64,000 nucleotides of DNA, from positions 24,608,304 to 24,672,303 of the forward strand of contig NC_040016.1 in assembly GCF_000972845.2 (NCBI RefSeq), given 5' to 3'. The notes beneath the pieces are model-generated. The model saw nothing but the letters and a program-made list of their open reading frames with translations. It made no database searches and was not told where the DNA came from. This document shows positions 23,392 through 35,221 of this stretch, one piece after another; positions within the stretch are counted from its first letter, which is position 1, and each line of letters starts with the position of its first letter. A program made the translations under genes and the position numbers. This DNA is from Larimichthys crocea. Lineage: Eukaryota > Chordata > Actinopteri > Sciaenidae.

Positions 23392-25156
23392 ATGAATTTC
23401 ACATCCGAGGTCACCAATGCAACGATGGCTTTGAATCAGCGGGACACATTACTGACGGCTGTGGGCAAGAATCTGACTGTTCTTGTCCTCGGGATCACCA
23501 TCAACTACATCAATGCCACAATGGTCCACACATTCAACAAGCATCACGTGTGTGAAATGTGTATATTTTTCTATGTGGGTTTATTACTTCAGCAATCAAA
23601 GAAGGAAAGGAGGTGAACAATACGTATGAAGATGGAAACATCTCTCGCTTCCCTTTATGTTCTTTCTTTTCTGTCTGCTGTATTAATATTAGTGGGGGTT
23701 TCTTTTCTTTTTGGGGCTGCTGTGCTCCCTCCTGTCCTCCCTCGTTGTTCCTTCGTCCACAGGCGGCAGTCAATTTGGTAATCAGGGAGGGGTTGAAGAG
23801 GAGGACGAGGAAGGCCGTGTTTTTCGGACTCTGGGGCAGCAGCAGCAGCAGGGGAAGGTTTGCTTTTCTTTCTTTTGAGATGAGCTAACCCTTGGTTGGA
23901 GACCACCGGTAGTCCAGTTTGTCATTTTGTGTTAGGCCTGTTTTTCCCTGGTTAGTGGGGAAGTGCAGGGTGTGACGGCCCACAGCGTGGCTGGCCCTGA
24001 GTTTCCCTCTTTTGTTTCTTTTGGTCGGGATCTCTTTTTGGTTCATTACTTTATGGGTTAAATTTGTTTTCCTTTTTCTTTTCTTCCCCGGTGCTAATGA
24101 ACCGTTGAAGAATCCTTTTCTTTTTGCAAACTTTGAAACTGTTGTGTGGCGTACTTCATATTTTGTTACATGTTACATCATATTAATGTTATGTACAGTC
24201 AACCTCACGCTGAAGTTATGTGAACATCATGTTATAACCAATTTGTCCACTCATAATCTGTCACTAAATTCAATGGCACTGTCAGTGATTTAAGGTGATG
24301 TTGAATACCAATGTAGAGATGTACAATATAATGCAACCCCAAGTTATGTTGCTCATTTCAGATCTTTAGGATGAACCCTCGCTTCATCCTTTTCATCCAC
24401 CTGGTGTTCAACGACATGATCCAGCTCACAACCAGCATTTCCCTCTTCGTCTTTACATATACCTTCCACACCATCCATGTCTACCTCTGTTGTCTTTTCA
24501 TCTTGCCGGCCATCTTCACCACACAGAACACCCCTCTGAATCTGGCTTTCATGGCAGCAGAGTGTTACATTGCTGTCTGCATCCCCCTCCGCTACAACAA
24601 CATATGTACAGTCAAAAGAACATATATTGTTATTGGCATAATCTGGGCATTAAGTTCACTTTCTGTACTGCCAGATGTCTTCATTCTTTTGGCCACTGAA
24701 CCTCTGGAGTTCTTTCATAGCAGAGTTTATTGCTCTAGGGATAGAGTGTTTAGGAGTGCCTACAGTGTAAAGAAGAGGGATGCATCCCACATATTGTTTC
24801 TGGTCGTGGTTTGGCTCACTCTGTTCTACACTTACTTCAGAATTTTGTTTGTAGCCAAAGCTGCTGATGCAGATGCTAAAAAGGCAAGAAACACAATCCT
24901 GCTTCATGGTTTTCAGATGCTGCTGTGTATGATGGTGTACGTGCAACCTATGTTAATTCAAAGTCTTGCATACGTGTTCCCAAGAGGGTTAAGTGCCATA
25001 TACTTTGTTATGTTTATTATAAATCAAATCCTCCCTCGCTTTGCAAGTCCTATTGTTTACGGGCTACGAGATAAGATATTCAGGAAGTACTTCAAAAAGT
25101 ATCTGTGCACAGTAACAATGAACGTCCATCCAAAGACAACACTGAAGATACTATGA
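23392..25156 (+). CDS. odorant receptor 131-2-like, OR3 (type B), intact
   Basis: Coding exons 23392-23547 (52 codons, donor CAC|GTGTGT) and 24362-25156 give 316 residues. Asn2 (NFT) and Asn9 (NAT) are glycosylation sites. TM1 is in exon 1 and TM2-TM7 in exon 2. Type-B hallmarks are MAAECYIAVCIPLRYNN at the end of TM3, LLATEPLEFFH in the second extracellular loop, KAADADAKKARNT before TM6 and SPIVYGLRDK in TM7. It differs from its sisters in having HSRVYCSRDRVF in the second loop and a tail ending VHPKTTLKIL. The second intron (814 bp) is larger than that of OR4 because of an insert at about 23665-24140. AATAAA at 25188-25193 is a likely poly(A) signal. Confidence 0.93.
23665..24140. repeat. 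unidentified insertion in OR3 intron
   Basis: The introns of OR3 and OR4 align on both sides, but OR4 (275 bp) lacks this stretch. It is pyrimidine-rich with GGGGCAGCAGCAGCAGCAGG and GTGTGACGGCCCACAGCG. It may be an LTR fragment. No ends or target duplication could be fixed, so both boundaries are approximate. Confidence 0.45.
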
Positions 25157-26510
25157 AGAAATAACTCACAGACTACTCACTGAAACTAATAAAACACACA
25201 ATTAGAAATGTTAAATTTGAACTGAGTGTGCATAATGTGTAATGTAATCTGCTCAGAGGGAGACTGATCTTTACACTGGCCTCACAAGGAAATGTAACCT
25301 GAGCACAGGTGATCATTATGTATAGCTTGATGTAGCGACCCCAACCTGTCCTGTTTAAAGCTGTTGTCTGAGCTGTAGTTTAATAAATTGAATTGCTAAC
25401 TGGTAAAACTCACCCCTGCATGTATTTTGACAATAAAATATTAAAGTCCCTCAATCACTGACTTTTCTTTAAGTGTGTAATGTAATGTGTTAGATTGATA
25501 GATGACTTTATTCATCCCCAAAGGGAAATTAGCTTGTCTTATTAGTCCGGTATTTGAATACAATAAAAATACAATAGAATAAAGAGACTTCATTTAAACT
25601 TTAAAATGTAGGTACTCTTGCCTTCTCTTCAGGGATTCACTTCACTCATCGACAGCTTTTACCGTTTTTAAACTATCAAGGCTTAAAGTTGAGCAGGTTT
25701 TTACTCAGATTTCTGGGTTTATAATGGGTGTGTATGTGGCGGAATGTTTGAGCTACAGTGGATGACATCATCAGCTAGAGTGAGGAGCAGAGAGAAAAAT
25801 CAGTGAAAAAATAAAACGTATTCGACTACCGTGGCCTCAAATGCCCCACTACAGAGATGATTTATACATAGAAACGTAGGAAAATTTGTCTTCTCACTCA
25901 CATTCGTCTGCTAAAGCTGTCAGCCTTATAGTTTTGGCGTAACACGCAAAGATGCACGAGCAACACCCATCCACAGCCTCATAGACTGCCATGTTAAAAA
26001 GGTGGGAACATTTCTGGAGGAAAGCAGAAGTAACGTTTCTTTGAATCGCTCTAAAGGTCACATTTCTTCACTTTATCAACACAAAATAACTATGTAGACG
26101 TTCAGGAAGGGCTCAGGATGCTCCCAGTGATTTCGGTTCAATGATTGGAAATACGGTTTGGCCAGAAATCCTTCCTGTTCGAGGGGTGGTCTCAGCATTT
26201 TCTCTCTCTCTCTGTCAGCATTTCCAACTGACATTCTAACAGGTGCAGTAACTGCTCTGCTGATTAGGGCCGGCAGTTGATCCTGGTTGCTTGGCAACCT
26301 CAAGCCTGCCTGAAGGAGGAGAGGGGGGAGGGGGATGCAATTAGCATGTTAATTGCTAGCATGCTAATGTTAACATGCTAATGCTTATTGCTAGCTGCTC
26401 CTGTGTCTAAATAAACATGTTAAAAATGACTATTTGAGGTGTGCTTTTTGAATACAGACCCCCGGCAACAGCCCACTCGTCACTCAAAATTTTTGCGGGA
26501 ATTTTCTGGT
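25157..26510. other. intergenic DNA with LINE tail and palindromic motif repeat
   Basis: No gene. At 25498-25545 a minus-strand LINE 3' tail (GATAGATGACTTTATTCATC) is present. At 26338-26400 TTAGCATG/CATGCTAA motifs recur in alternating orientation (TTGCTAGCATGCTAATG), a self-complementary stretch common in fish DNA. Confidence 0.5.
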
Positions 26511-26579
26511 ACTACTCATGATATGTTGGTAATGTTATTGTTACTAAACAGTCTGTAATATAAAAATATAGTATATGTA

Positions 26580-27731
26580 TGAATGAGACTGACGCTGCTC
26601 TTTAGTTTGTCCAGCATCTTGTCCTCCACCACCTCCTCCAGGGTGACAAGCTTAAAACCAACAACAGACTCTGCTTTCCTGATCAGTTTGTTCAGTCTGT
26701 TGGCGTCCTTTGCCTTGAGACCGCACCCCAGGACACCACAGCACAGAAGATGGTGCACACCACAACAGACTGATAGAACATCTGCAGCATCTTGTTGCAG
26801 ACATTAAAGGACCTGAGCCTCCTCAGGAAGTAAAGCCGGCTCAGGCCCTTCTTGTAGATAGCTTCTGTGTTAGTGGACTAGTCCAGTTTATTGTCCAGTG
26901 TGACGCCTGTATGCTGGTACCATCTCCACATCCGTCCCACCGATGCTGACAGGAGGGGGCAGGGGCTTGTTCCTCCTGAAGTCCACCACCATCTCCTTCA
27001 TCTTTGTCATGTTCAGCTGCAGATGGTTCTCCCCACACCACTTCACCACTACAGTCAGCAGTGTAGGTAGTGAAGAGGAAGGGAGGCAGTACAGTTCCCT
27101 TGGGGGGGGCCTGATGTTACTGATCAAACGGCCAGACAGTTCTGTAATCTCACAAACTACGGTCTGCCTGTCAGATGGTCATCGACCCATGTGACAAGGG
27201 GAGCACCCACCTGCGTGTTCTCCAGTTTGGCCTTCAGTAGTCTGGGTTGGATGGTGTTGAAGGCGCTGGAGAAGTTAAAGAACATAATGCGGACTAAGGT
27301 GTTGAGTCTGTCCAGAGAGCTTTCATGATTTGATTGCATCATCAACCCCAACATGAGGCTGATATGCAAACTGCAGGGGGTCTTGCGATGGGCACACCAG
27401 TGATGTGAGGTGTGCCAGGACCAGTCTCTCCATGACCTTCATGATGTGAGAGGTCAGTGCCACCAGCCTGTAGTCCTCCAGTGCACAAAGGCTTCCTTTT
27501 TTGGGGACTGGGACCAGGATGTTTTCCAGAGCACTGGCACTCTCTGAAGGTGTAGGCTTAGGTTGAAGAGGTGCTAGAGAACTCCACAGAGCTGGCTGGA
27601 ACATGAACACCTGAGGTGGATGTCAGCAGTGGGTTGGAGGGTGGAGGTGACGAGGGTGGTGCAGAGAGGTTTCTGCTGCAGAAGGAGGTGGGGGACTGTG
27701 GAAAAGTCTGTGGTGAAAGTCAGCGGGAGGT
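26580..27731 (-). mobile_element. jockey-superfamily LINE, reverse-transcriptase relic
   Basis: Minus-strand pieces in several frames follow the order of a fish non-LTR reverse transcriptase: VPKKGSLCALEDYRLVALTS, MERLVLAHL, DPLQFAYQPHVGVDDAI, VRIMFFNFSSAFNTIQP, VTWVDDHLTGRP, WCGENHLQLNMTKMKEMVV, and DANRLNKLIRKAESVVGF near the C-terminus. The FADD-type catalytic box could not be found, and frames shift repeatedly, so it is inactive. Its 5' edge directly abuts an OR exon fragment. Confidence 0.85.
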
Positions 27732-27732
27732 C

Positions 27733-28154
27733 AAAGCTGCTGATGCAGATGTTAAAAAGGCAAGAAACACGATCCTGCTTTATGGTTTTCAGGTGCTGTG
27801 TTTGATGGTCTCAGGCTACGAGATAAGACTTTCAGGAAGTACTTCAAAAAGTATCTGTGTACAGTAAATGAATGCTTCCCCCCCCCAATACCTTTAACTA
27901 CACGGCCTGTTTCATGCTGCGGTCTACAGATAATCTCACTGTAATTTATTTACACTTTGATATAGACAGTCAGTGTGTGTCAGATTTGGGGCCTCTATTT
28001 TCAGAATAAAGCAAACATGGAATATAATATTCATAACTATGTTTGAAAATAAGAATTTATTTTTTATGTTTGGACCTTTAAGACCATTAAACTTTAATGC
28101 TGCTGTGTATGATGGTGTATGTGCAACCTATGTTGATTCAAGTCCTCACATACA
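27733..28154 (+). pseudogene. type-B odorant receptor fragments, rearranged
   Basis: 27733-27870 reads as the stretch before TM6 (KAADADVKKARNTILLYGF) joined by a deletion to the end of TM7 and the tail (GYEIRL in a shifted frame, nucleotide match to GGCTACGAGATAAGACTTTC). A separate piece matching the deleted TM6 end (CTGCTGTGTATGATGGTGTA) lies about 230 bp downstream at 28098-28154. DNA between them resembles the 3' flank of OR4. No start, TM1-TM5 or intact TM6-TM7 remains. Confidence 0.85.
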
Positions 28155-28332
28155 GTCCAATATTGTCCATTGTCGTAAGTTGTTGCACATAGTAGTGCTC
28201 AATACTGAACTACATCTAAAAATAAACATTTACTACATCACACAAGCACTCCGTGTGGGTGTGTTTTAGGCCAGACGCATGCACATATACTCAGTGAACC
28301 TGCTGCATAAAAAATCTTTATCAGGCGCTGAG

Positions 28333-29555
28333 ATGAATTTCACATCCGAGGTCACCAATGCAACGATGGCTTTGAATTACCGGGACACATTACTGACGGC
28401 TGTGGGCAAGAATCTGACTGTTCTTGTCCTCGGGATCACCATCAACTACATCAATGCCACAATGGTCCACACATTCAACAAGCATCACGTGTGTGAAAGA
28501 GTTTGTTTTTTAAGCTACTTACTCAAATCAAGCAAAGAAAGGAAGGTGGTGAACAATATGTATCAAGTTGGAAACATCTCTAACTTCCCTTTTATTTTCT
28601 GCTCCGCTCTATCACCAGCTGAGTGACAAAAGAACACCAATATGACATGATCACTTGTAAAAGTTCATATATGTCAGTTGCTTGATTAAATCAGCATTGT
28701 AAGAATTACATTTTTATTCATGTACAATTGTTCTCAAACCATCATCTCTGTTGCTCATTTCAGATCTTTAGGATGAACCCTCGCTTCATCCTTTTCATCC
28801 ACCTCGTGTTCAACGACATGATCCAGCTCACAATCAGCATTTCCCTCTTCGTCATCTCGTATACCTTTCACACCATCTATGTCTACCTCTGTTGTCTCTT
28901 CATCTTGCCAGCCATTCTCACCACACAGAACACCCCTCTGAATCTGGCTTTCATGGCAGCAGAGTGTTACATTGCTGTCTGCATTCCCCTCCGCTACAAC
29001 AACATATGTACAGTCAATAGAACATATATTGTTATTGGCATAATCTGGACATTAAGTTCACTTTCTGTACTGCCAGATGTCTTCATTCTTTTGGCCACTG
29101 AACCTCTGGAGTTCTTTCATACCAGAGTTTTCTGCTTGAGGGATACAGTGTTTAGGAGTGCCTACAGTGTAAAGAAGAGGGATGCATCCCACATATTGTT
29201 TCTGGTCGTGGTTTGGCTCACTCTGTTCTACACTTACTTCAGAATTTTGTTTGTGGCCAAAGCTGCTGATGCAGATGCTAAAAAGGCAAGAAACACGATC
29301 CTGCTTCATGGTTTTCAGGTGCTGCTGTGTATGATGGTGTACGTGCAACCTATGTTAATTGAAGTGCTGACATACTTATTCCCAGGGAGTGCGCCATCTG
29401 CAAACTTTGTTATGTTTACCATAAACCAAATCCTCCCTCGCTTTGTTAGTCCTATTGTCTACGGGTTACGGGACAAGACTTTCAGGAAGTACTTCAAAAA
29501 GTATCTGTGTACAGTAAACTGCCATCCAAGGAGAGCAGTGAAGGCACTCTCATAA
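28333..29555 (+). CDS. odorant receptor 131-2-like, OR4 (type B), coding region intact
   Basis: Coding exons 28333-28488 (52 codons) and 28764-29555 give 315 residues. Exon 1 differs from that of OR3 by a single residue (NYRD for NQRD), and TM2 to TM6 are also very close, so the two are recent duplicates. The tail ends CHPRRAVKALS. All receptor motifs (MAAECYIAVCIPLRY, KKARNTILLHGF, SPIVYGLRDK) are present. Upstream, the noncoding first exon and its intron are missing: the sequence passes from GCATAAAAAATCTTT (28303-28319) straight to the coding exon. Expression is therefore uncertain although the protein looks sound. Confidence 0.9.
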
Positions 29556-30404
29556 AATAATAATAAGAATAAGAAGACGAAGAAGAAGAGTCCATCATTA
29601 CACAGTAAATGTCTTATGAGATAATAACAGATGAGTACAGGTTTCATCGTTGTGCAACTCTTGCAGGTTGTTCTGGTCCCTCATCTGTAATTAATCGTAA
29701 TATAAATGCAGTGATCAGAGTAGCAGTAAAATACAGAAAGTCCCATAGCTTTACTACATGTCATGGCCTGTTTAGTGCTCCAGTTTAGAGATATACTCAC
29801 TGTAATTTCACTGCACTTAGATTTAGGAAAATGCAGGACATCATCACCATTATTTATTTATCTGTACGCCTTTATATTGTTTCTATCATCCCCATTTTCC
29901 AGTTCCTGGCTGCTATCTTTATGTTGTGTTTTTGTATGTAAAAACTGTGTATTTTAGCATTGATGTATGTTTCAATTAAAGATGTGACGTTGTTTAAACA
30001 AGATTGATCAAGTGGTATTATTTTATGTTGCAAGACCAATGTAAATCCAATGTATAGCACAGAGAGGTTAAACATAACCTGTAACAAAGTCATGCTCAGC
30101 TGTTCTGTGAGGACAGATGGACTCCCCTGTTGCTGGTAATTTTTGTGAAGGTACAACCTGACCATTGACAGCTTTTGTCAAACTGTCATCTTACAATAAG
30201 CGTTTAACTGACCACCATGCATGCATGCGAAAGTTGGTGGTAGGCTACTCCCGGGAGCAGCCTGTCACTTCAATACATACAGTTGCAGTACTACACATTG
30301 TATTATGTGTTATACAAAACACAACTGAACAACTGAAAATATAGATTTCATGTTTTTGATTCAAAGTAGCATCCTTTTGTTTTGAAAACAGGTTTACATT
30401 TTTC
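29556..30404. other. OR4 3' flank, nothing recognised
   Basis: AT-rich flank with a short AAGAAG tract near 29567. No gene or clear repeat ends. Confidence 0.5.
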
Positions 30405-30480
30405 GGGGGGCATCTCGGTAGCTCACCTGGTGCCCCCATGTACCGAGGGCCTTACCCAAGCTCGATTCCAGCCTGGGTCT
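30405..30480 (+). repeat. tRNA-derived SINE head, degraded
   Basis: CATCTCGGTAGCTCACCTGG resembles an A box and AGCTCGATTCCAGCCTGG a B box, with the spacing shortened compared with a tRNA. This is the head of a fish SINE, not a functional tRNA gene, because no acceptor stem pairs. Confidence 0.55.
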
Positions 30481-30756
30481 TTTGTATCATATGCAAGAAT
30501 ATCTTCCCTTCTTGTGTTTGAGATCATCAATACAGTACAGCATACGGTAAATAGGCCTTTTCAACTACTGCAGTAATGCATTATTGCAATAACTGTTCAT
30601 TTACGTAAAGAGAAACAAAACAGGCCATCAGTACTTTCAGACATGAAGGTCATAGATAATTATAAAAATAGTACAAGGACAAGAGAGACAGGTTAGGGAA
30701 GTATCATTTGGATATGAAACATAATGCTCATTACTGAGCAAAAAAACAAAAAATTA

Positions 30757-30988
30757 TGTTATGATATTAACTGTATCAGTGGGGAGGTGTCCGAGATGGC
30801 CCATTTTAAAAAATGTATAAGAACCAACTGTTAGAGCTCCTCAAGGAGCCTTTTCTCTGTAACCCCTTCTGTGTGTTGCACTGTTAAACACTCCTTCATG
30901 TACAAGAATAATAAATTCAACTTAAACTTTGATACTTTGAATCCTTTCGTTCTTATTCAAGGGATTTTCTTTAAAAATTACCATAACA
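30757..30988 (+). mobile_element. solo-LTR-like element, copy 1
   Basis: It starts TGTTATG and ends CATAACA (perfect 7-bp inverted ends). It contains TATAAGAACC, a GAGCTCCTCAAGGAGCC palindrome and AATAATAAA, in an order like promoter and poly(A) signals of an LTR. No target duplication is visible, so the assignment is tentative. Confidence 0.45.
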
Positions 30989-31087
30989 GATGGGGGACTG
31001 CACTTTGAAACTGTAGGGGCACCAAGGTCAACAACAAAAAAACACAAACACACACCTAACACCTGGGACGTCTGCCACCACACCGCA

Positions 31088-31147
31088 TATAAAGTCTGAT
31101 ATTTTCAGTCATACTGTTTGTGTCCTGGTCTGAATGCATTAACTAAG
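31088..31147 (+). promoter_or_regulatory. OR5 core promoter and noncoding first exon
   Basis: TATAAAG at 31088-31094 preceded by GACGTCTGCCACCACACCGC; then GTTTGTGTCCTGGTCTGAATG; donor AAG|GTGAGT at 31147/31148. The OR6 promoter is almost identical. Confidence 0.68.
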
Positions 31148-31976
31148 GTGAGTACCACCTGCTGGAACTATAGCGATAGCTCTGACTGGACTTTTATCAG
31201 TTCAATGTGAATCTTCTTCATCATCTATTCACCGCAATGACTTTTGAGCTGATCCTGCAATAATAATGAAACAAAACTATTGATATTACAGCGGATGCTG
31301 CATCATTTAAATGTGTGCTCAGCTTTAAACATGAAGATTTTCTGAGAATTTGTAAAGTGAACTGATTTGAAAAACATGAAAACACCACCTTTTATTTACA
31401 TTATCATTTTAATTTTGAAACTTTTAAATGCAGTCTGTTCACTTGCAAGATTGATATATTGATGTTACTTCTTGAGTTGATGTGCTGAACTTCTGACTGT
31501 GGTGGGGACTTTTTTTCTTGAGTTGATATTGAGTTGTTGGTGTAAATGAAAATATATTATACTAATATGCTACTGTTTAAGATTATAAAATAGATTGAGA
31601 AATACAATTATTAGCTTACATTAATTATATTGTATTATACTGTAGAATTACTCTCAGATGTATCTTATATACTGTAAGCCTGGCTCTGAATATTCAGATA
31701 GTTTTTAGTGCAATAATATTTGTTTCTATCACATTAGAATTGAAATCTCAAGTTCAAAGCTCTGTGATTTGGTCTTAATAATAATAAACTACAATGCTCA
31801 TTGACAACACATCTAAAAATGATGCATTATGTTGCTTTACAAACAAAAGTTGTCATAAAAGAGGATCCTCTTAAAAACAATGTTGTCTTTTAAAGAAATT
31901 AGTTGCAGTCCGTAATCACTGTGAATATTTACTTGGAACTGAACAATATTCATCTTTTCTTTTCAGTCTTTAAGAG

Positions 31977-33076
31977 ATGAACGTGTCATCATCCAACGTG
32001 ACGGTGGTTTTACAATATCGAGACTCCGTCACTAAAGCTGTGATCAAGAATGTGATCGTTCTGGTTCTTGGGATCACCATTAACTTCATCGATGCAAGCC
32101 TCATTCACACATTCTGCAAACACCAGGTCGAGATTTCCTTTAACATGCATGACTGATAAATTGAGTAAAAACTGTGCTAGTAGTACTGTCTTTGAAATGA
32201 CTCTTTAGTTTAAAAAGACACTCTCTGATGACTATGATGTTCAAAGCTCTGATCTTACACTTCAAGGTTCTTCAAACCTTTTCTCTCATCTTGTGTTTTT
32301 TTCTTCCCACCCTCCAGATCTTCTACATGAATCCTCGGTATATCCTTTTTATTCACCTGGTGGTCAATGACATGATCCAAGTGACCGTGTCCGTCTCCCT
32401 TTTTCTCATCAGCTACACCATCTACAAACTAAATGTCTCAGTCTGTTGTGCCTTAGTCTTGCTTACTCTTTACGCAACTGCAAACACTCCTCTGAACCTG
32501 GCCTGCATGGCGGTGGAGTGCTACATCGCCGTCTGCATGCCCCTTCGCCATGTGCAAATCTGCACTATCCAAAGAACGTTAATACTGATAGGCTTAATCT
32601 GGACTGTAACCTCGTTTAATGTTCTTTCTGACCTCTTCATCACTTTGGCCACACAGCCTCTGGACTTCTTTCATTCTCAAATGTCTTGCATCAGAAGAAA
32701 CGTCTTCCCAAGTCCCCTCATCCCCAAGAAGAGGGACATCACATATTCAGTGTTTCTAGGTATAGTTTGGTGCACTATCTTTTACACGTACTTCAGAATT
32801 CTCTTCGCTGCAAAAACAGTGAGCAAAGATGCTAAAAAAGCCAGAAACACCATCCTCCTCCACGGTTTCCAGCTGCTGCTCTGTATGACAACATATGTAG
32901 CCCCCCAGTTTGTAGATATTCTGCAGAAGTTGTTCCCTGAGAATTTCACAGACTCTCTCTTCGCTTACTATATTATTGTGCACGTCCTGCCAAGATCCAT
33001 TAGCCCATTCATCTATGGCTTACGAGACCATATGTTTAGGAAGTACTTGAAAAGTATATATAAAGTTCACATGTAA
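31977..33076 (+). CDS. odorant receptor 131-2-like, OR5 (type A), intact
   Basis: Coding exons 31977-32126 (50 codons, donor CAG|GTCGAG) and 32318-33076 give 302 residues. TM2-TM3 carry SYTIYKLNVSVCCALVLL; TM3 ends MAVECYIAVCMPLRH. The second extracellular loop keeps its cysteine in an unusual context (QMSCIRRNVF instead of RVFCLR). TM7 is RSISPFIYGLRDH and the tail KSIYKVHM is unlike other members. The first half is nearly identical to OR6; one difference in TM3 is TANTPLN for TENTPLN. Full length with all core motifs. Confidence 0.93.
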
Positions 33077-33673
33077 AGTTCATCAGTTTTGTTGTTCAGA
33101 CATAGTGTTGGCATACAGTAAATAGGCCTATTCAACTACTGCAGTAATGCATTATTGCAATAACTGTTCACTTACGTAAAGAGAAACAAAACAGTCCATC
33201 AGTACTTTCAGACATGAAGGTCAGTCAGTCCAGAACACAAAAACCAAACACTATGATGAAACTGGATCATTAGAACCATCCTAGTGAAGGAAGACCAAGA
33301 GTTACTGCTGCAGAGGATGAGTTCATTCCAGTTACCCAGTTCAGCATACACCGGAGCGGTTTGCAGTAAAGTATGGTTTTTAGACCGGGATGAGGGCCTG
33401 TACCTCGAAGTCTGGGACCATAGTTCCCTATGTGATGGTGTTATAAAAAATAGGATTATAATGGGGTGCAGATGTTTTAACTCATATAGAGTGTGAGTGT
33501 GTCCTGTTTTTTTGCATGTCTCGTCCACTTCCCTTATTTGGCCTGTGTTTACTGAGGCTGGCAGGGGGAGCGATAATAATAAAAATAGTACGAGGACAAG
33601 AGAGACAGGTTAGGGAAGTATCATGTGGATATGAAACATAATGCTCATTACTGAGCAGAAAACCAAAAAATTA
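33077..33673. other. OR5 3' flank, no gene
   Basis: The left part copies the DNA at 30530-30630, and the middle part (about 33220-33570) has no counterpart in the first duplication unit. No coding similarity. Confidence 0.5.
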
Positions 33674-33905
33674 TGTTATGATATTAACTGTATCAGTGGG
33701 GAGGTGTCCGAGATGGCCCATTTTAAAAAATGTATAAGAACCAACAGTTAGAGCTCCTCAAGGAGCCTTTTCTCTGTAACCCCTTCTGTGTGTTGCACTG
33801 TTAAACGCTCCTTCTTGTGCAAGAATAATAAATTAAACTTAAACTTTGATACTTTGAATCCAGTCCTCCTTACTCAAGGGATTTTCTTTAAAAAATCCCA
33901 TAACA
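33674..33905 (+). mobile_element. solo-LTR-like element, copy 2
   Basis: The same TGTTATG...CATAACA element as at 30757-30988, at the same place in the second duplication unit, so it was copied by the segmental duplication and not inserted independently. Confidence 0.45.
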
Positions 33906-34008
33906 GATGGTACACATTGCACTTTGAAACTGTAGGGGCACCAAGGTCAACAAAAAAAGAAAACACAAACACACACCTCATACCTGGGACGTCTGCCACC
34001 ACACCGCA

Positions 34009-34068
34009 TATAAAGTCTGATATTTTCAGTCATACTGTTTGTGTCCTGGTCTGAATGCATTAACTAAG
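34009..34068 (+). promoter_or_regulatory. OR6 core promoter and noncoding first exon
   Basis: TATAAAG at 34009-34015 and donor AAG|GTGAGT at 34068/34069, with flanks nearly identical to OR5. Confidence 0.68.
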
Positions 34069-35221
34069 GTGAGTACCACCTGCTGGAACTATAGCGATAG
34101 CTCTGACTGGACTTTTATCAGTTCAATGTGAATCTTCTTCATCATTTATTAACTGCAATGACTTTTGAGCTGATCCTGCAATAATAATGAAACAAAACTA
34201 TTAATATCACAGCGGATGCTGCATCATTTAAATGTGTGCTCAGCTTTAAACATGAAGATTTTCTGAGAATTTGTAAAGTGAACTGACTTGAAAGACATGA
34301 AAACACCTCCTTTTATTTACATTATCATATTTGTTGAAGCTTTTAAATGCAGTCTGTTCACTTGCAAGATTGATATATTGACGTTACTTTTTGAGTTGAT
34401 GTACTATTATTTATGGCCTGTTAGATACTGTATGACTGGAAGATTTGGCTTTTGTGGTTGACATAATGAAACATTTGAACCTTTAAGGATATAACTGCTG
34501 GTGTGATGTGACACAAAATATTACTTTCTGAATGATTTTGTTAAAGACAAGAGCAAGACTGACGTTTCAAACTTAAATGTTAACAGACTTTGCATTACTC
34601 ATAATAAGTCATGTTTAGAATGAACATGAGTTTCAGATTTGTATCAACTTTATGCAAGTTTAACATATTTCATACAATTTATTCTTTATTATCTGACTCC
34701 AGATGTGAAAGAAAGGAAGAAGAAAAAAGAAGAAATGGTTTTTAGATTTGACTTAGATTTGGTGACATTGCCATTTAAAAAAATATATATAATTGTGACA
34801 ATGAAAACAAAATAGTTAGAAGAACAGTGCATTTGTATGCAACTTATATTAGTAATTCTTTTCATTTTTAAAATGTTAGTATTGGCCCCCAGGCATCTTC
34901 ACATTGTCAAATCTGTCCCTGTTTAAAAAAAAGTTTGGACACCGCTGGTGTAGATGAAAGTATAATATACTAATAAATAAGTACTGTTTAAGATTATAAA
35001 ATACAGAGATACAATTAGACCCTAGCTTATCATATTAATCATACTGTAGAATTACTCTCAAGAATGATGCATTATGTTGCTTTACAAACAAAAGTTGCCA
35101 TAAAAGAGGATCCTCTTAAAAACAATGTTGTCTTTTAAAGAAATTAGTTGCAGTCCGTAATCACTGTGAATATTTACTTGGAACTGAACAATATTCATCT
35201 TTTCTTTTCAGTCTTTAAGAG

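Noticed and set aside
23559..23888. 109-codon ORF in the OR3 intron
   Set aside because: It spans the boundary of an insertion and reads through pyrimidine-rich DNA; the opposite strand is equally open. No domain is seen.
29058..29348. Antisense 96-codon ORF repeated in OR3, OR4, OR8, OR9 and OR12
   Set aside because: It is the complement of the strongly conserved TM4-TM6 coding block; its conservation follows from the sense receptor. No promoter or splice evidence supports an antisense gene.
30405..30480. Possible tRNA gene
   Set aside because: A-box and B-box-like motifs are present, but the cloverleaf stems do not pair and spacing is short; it fits a SINE head.
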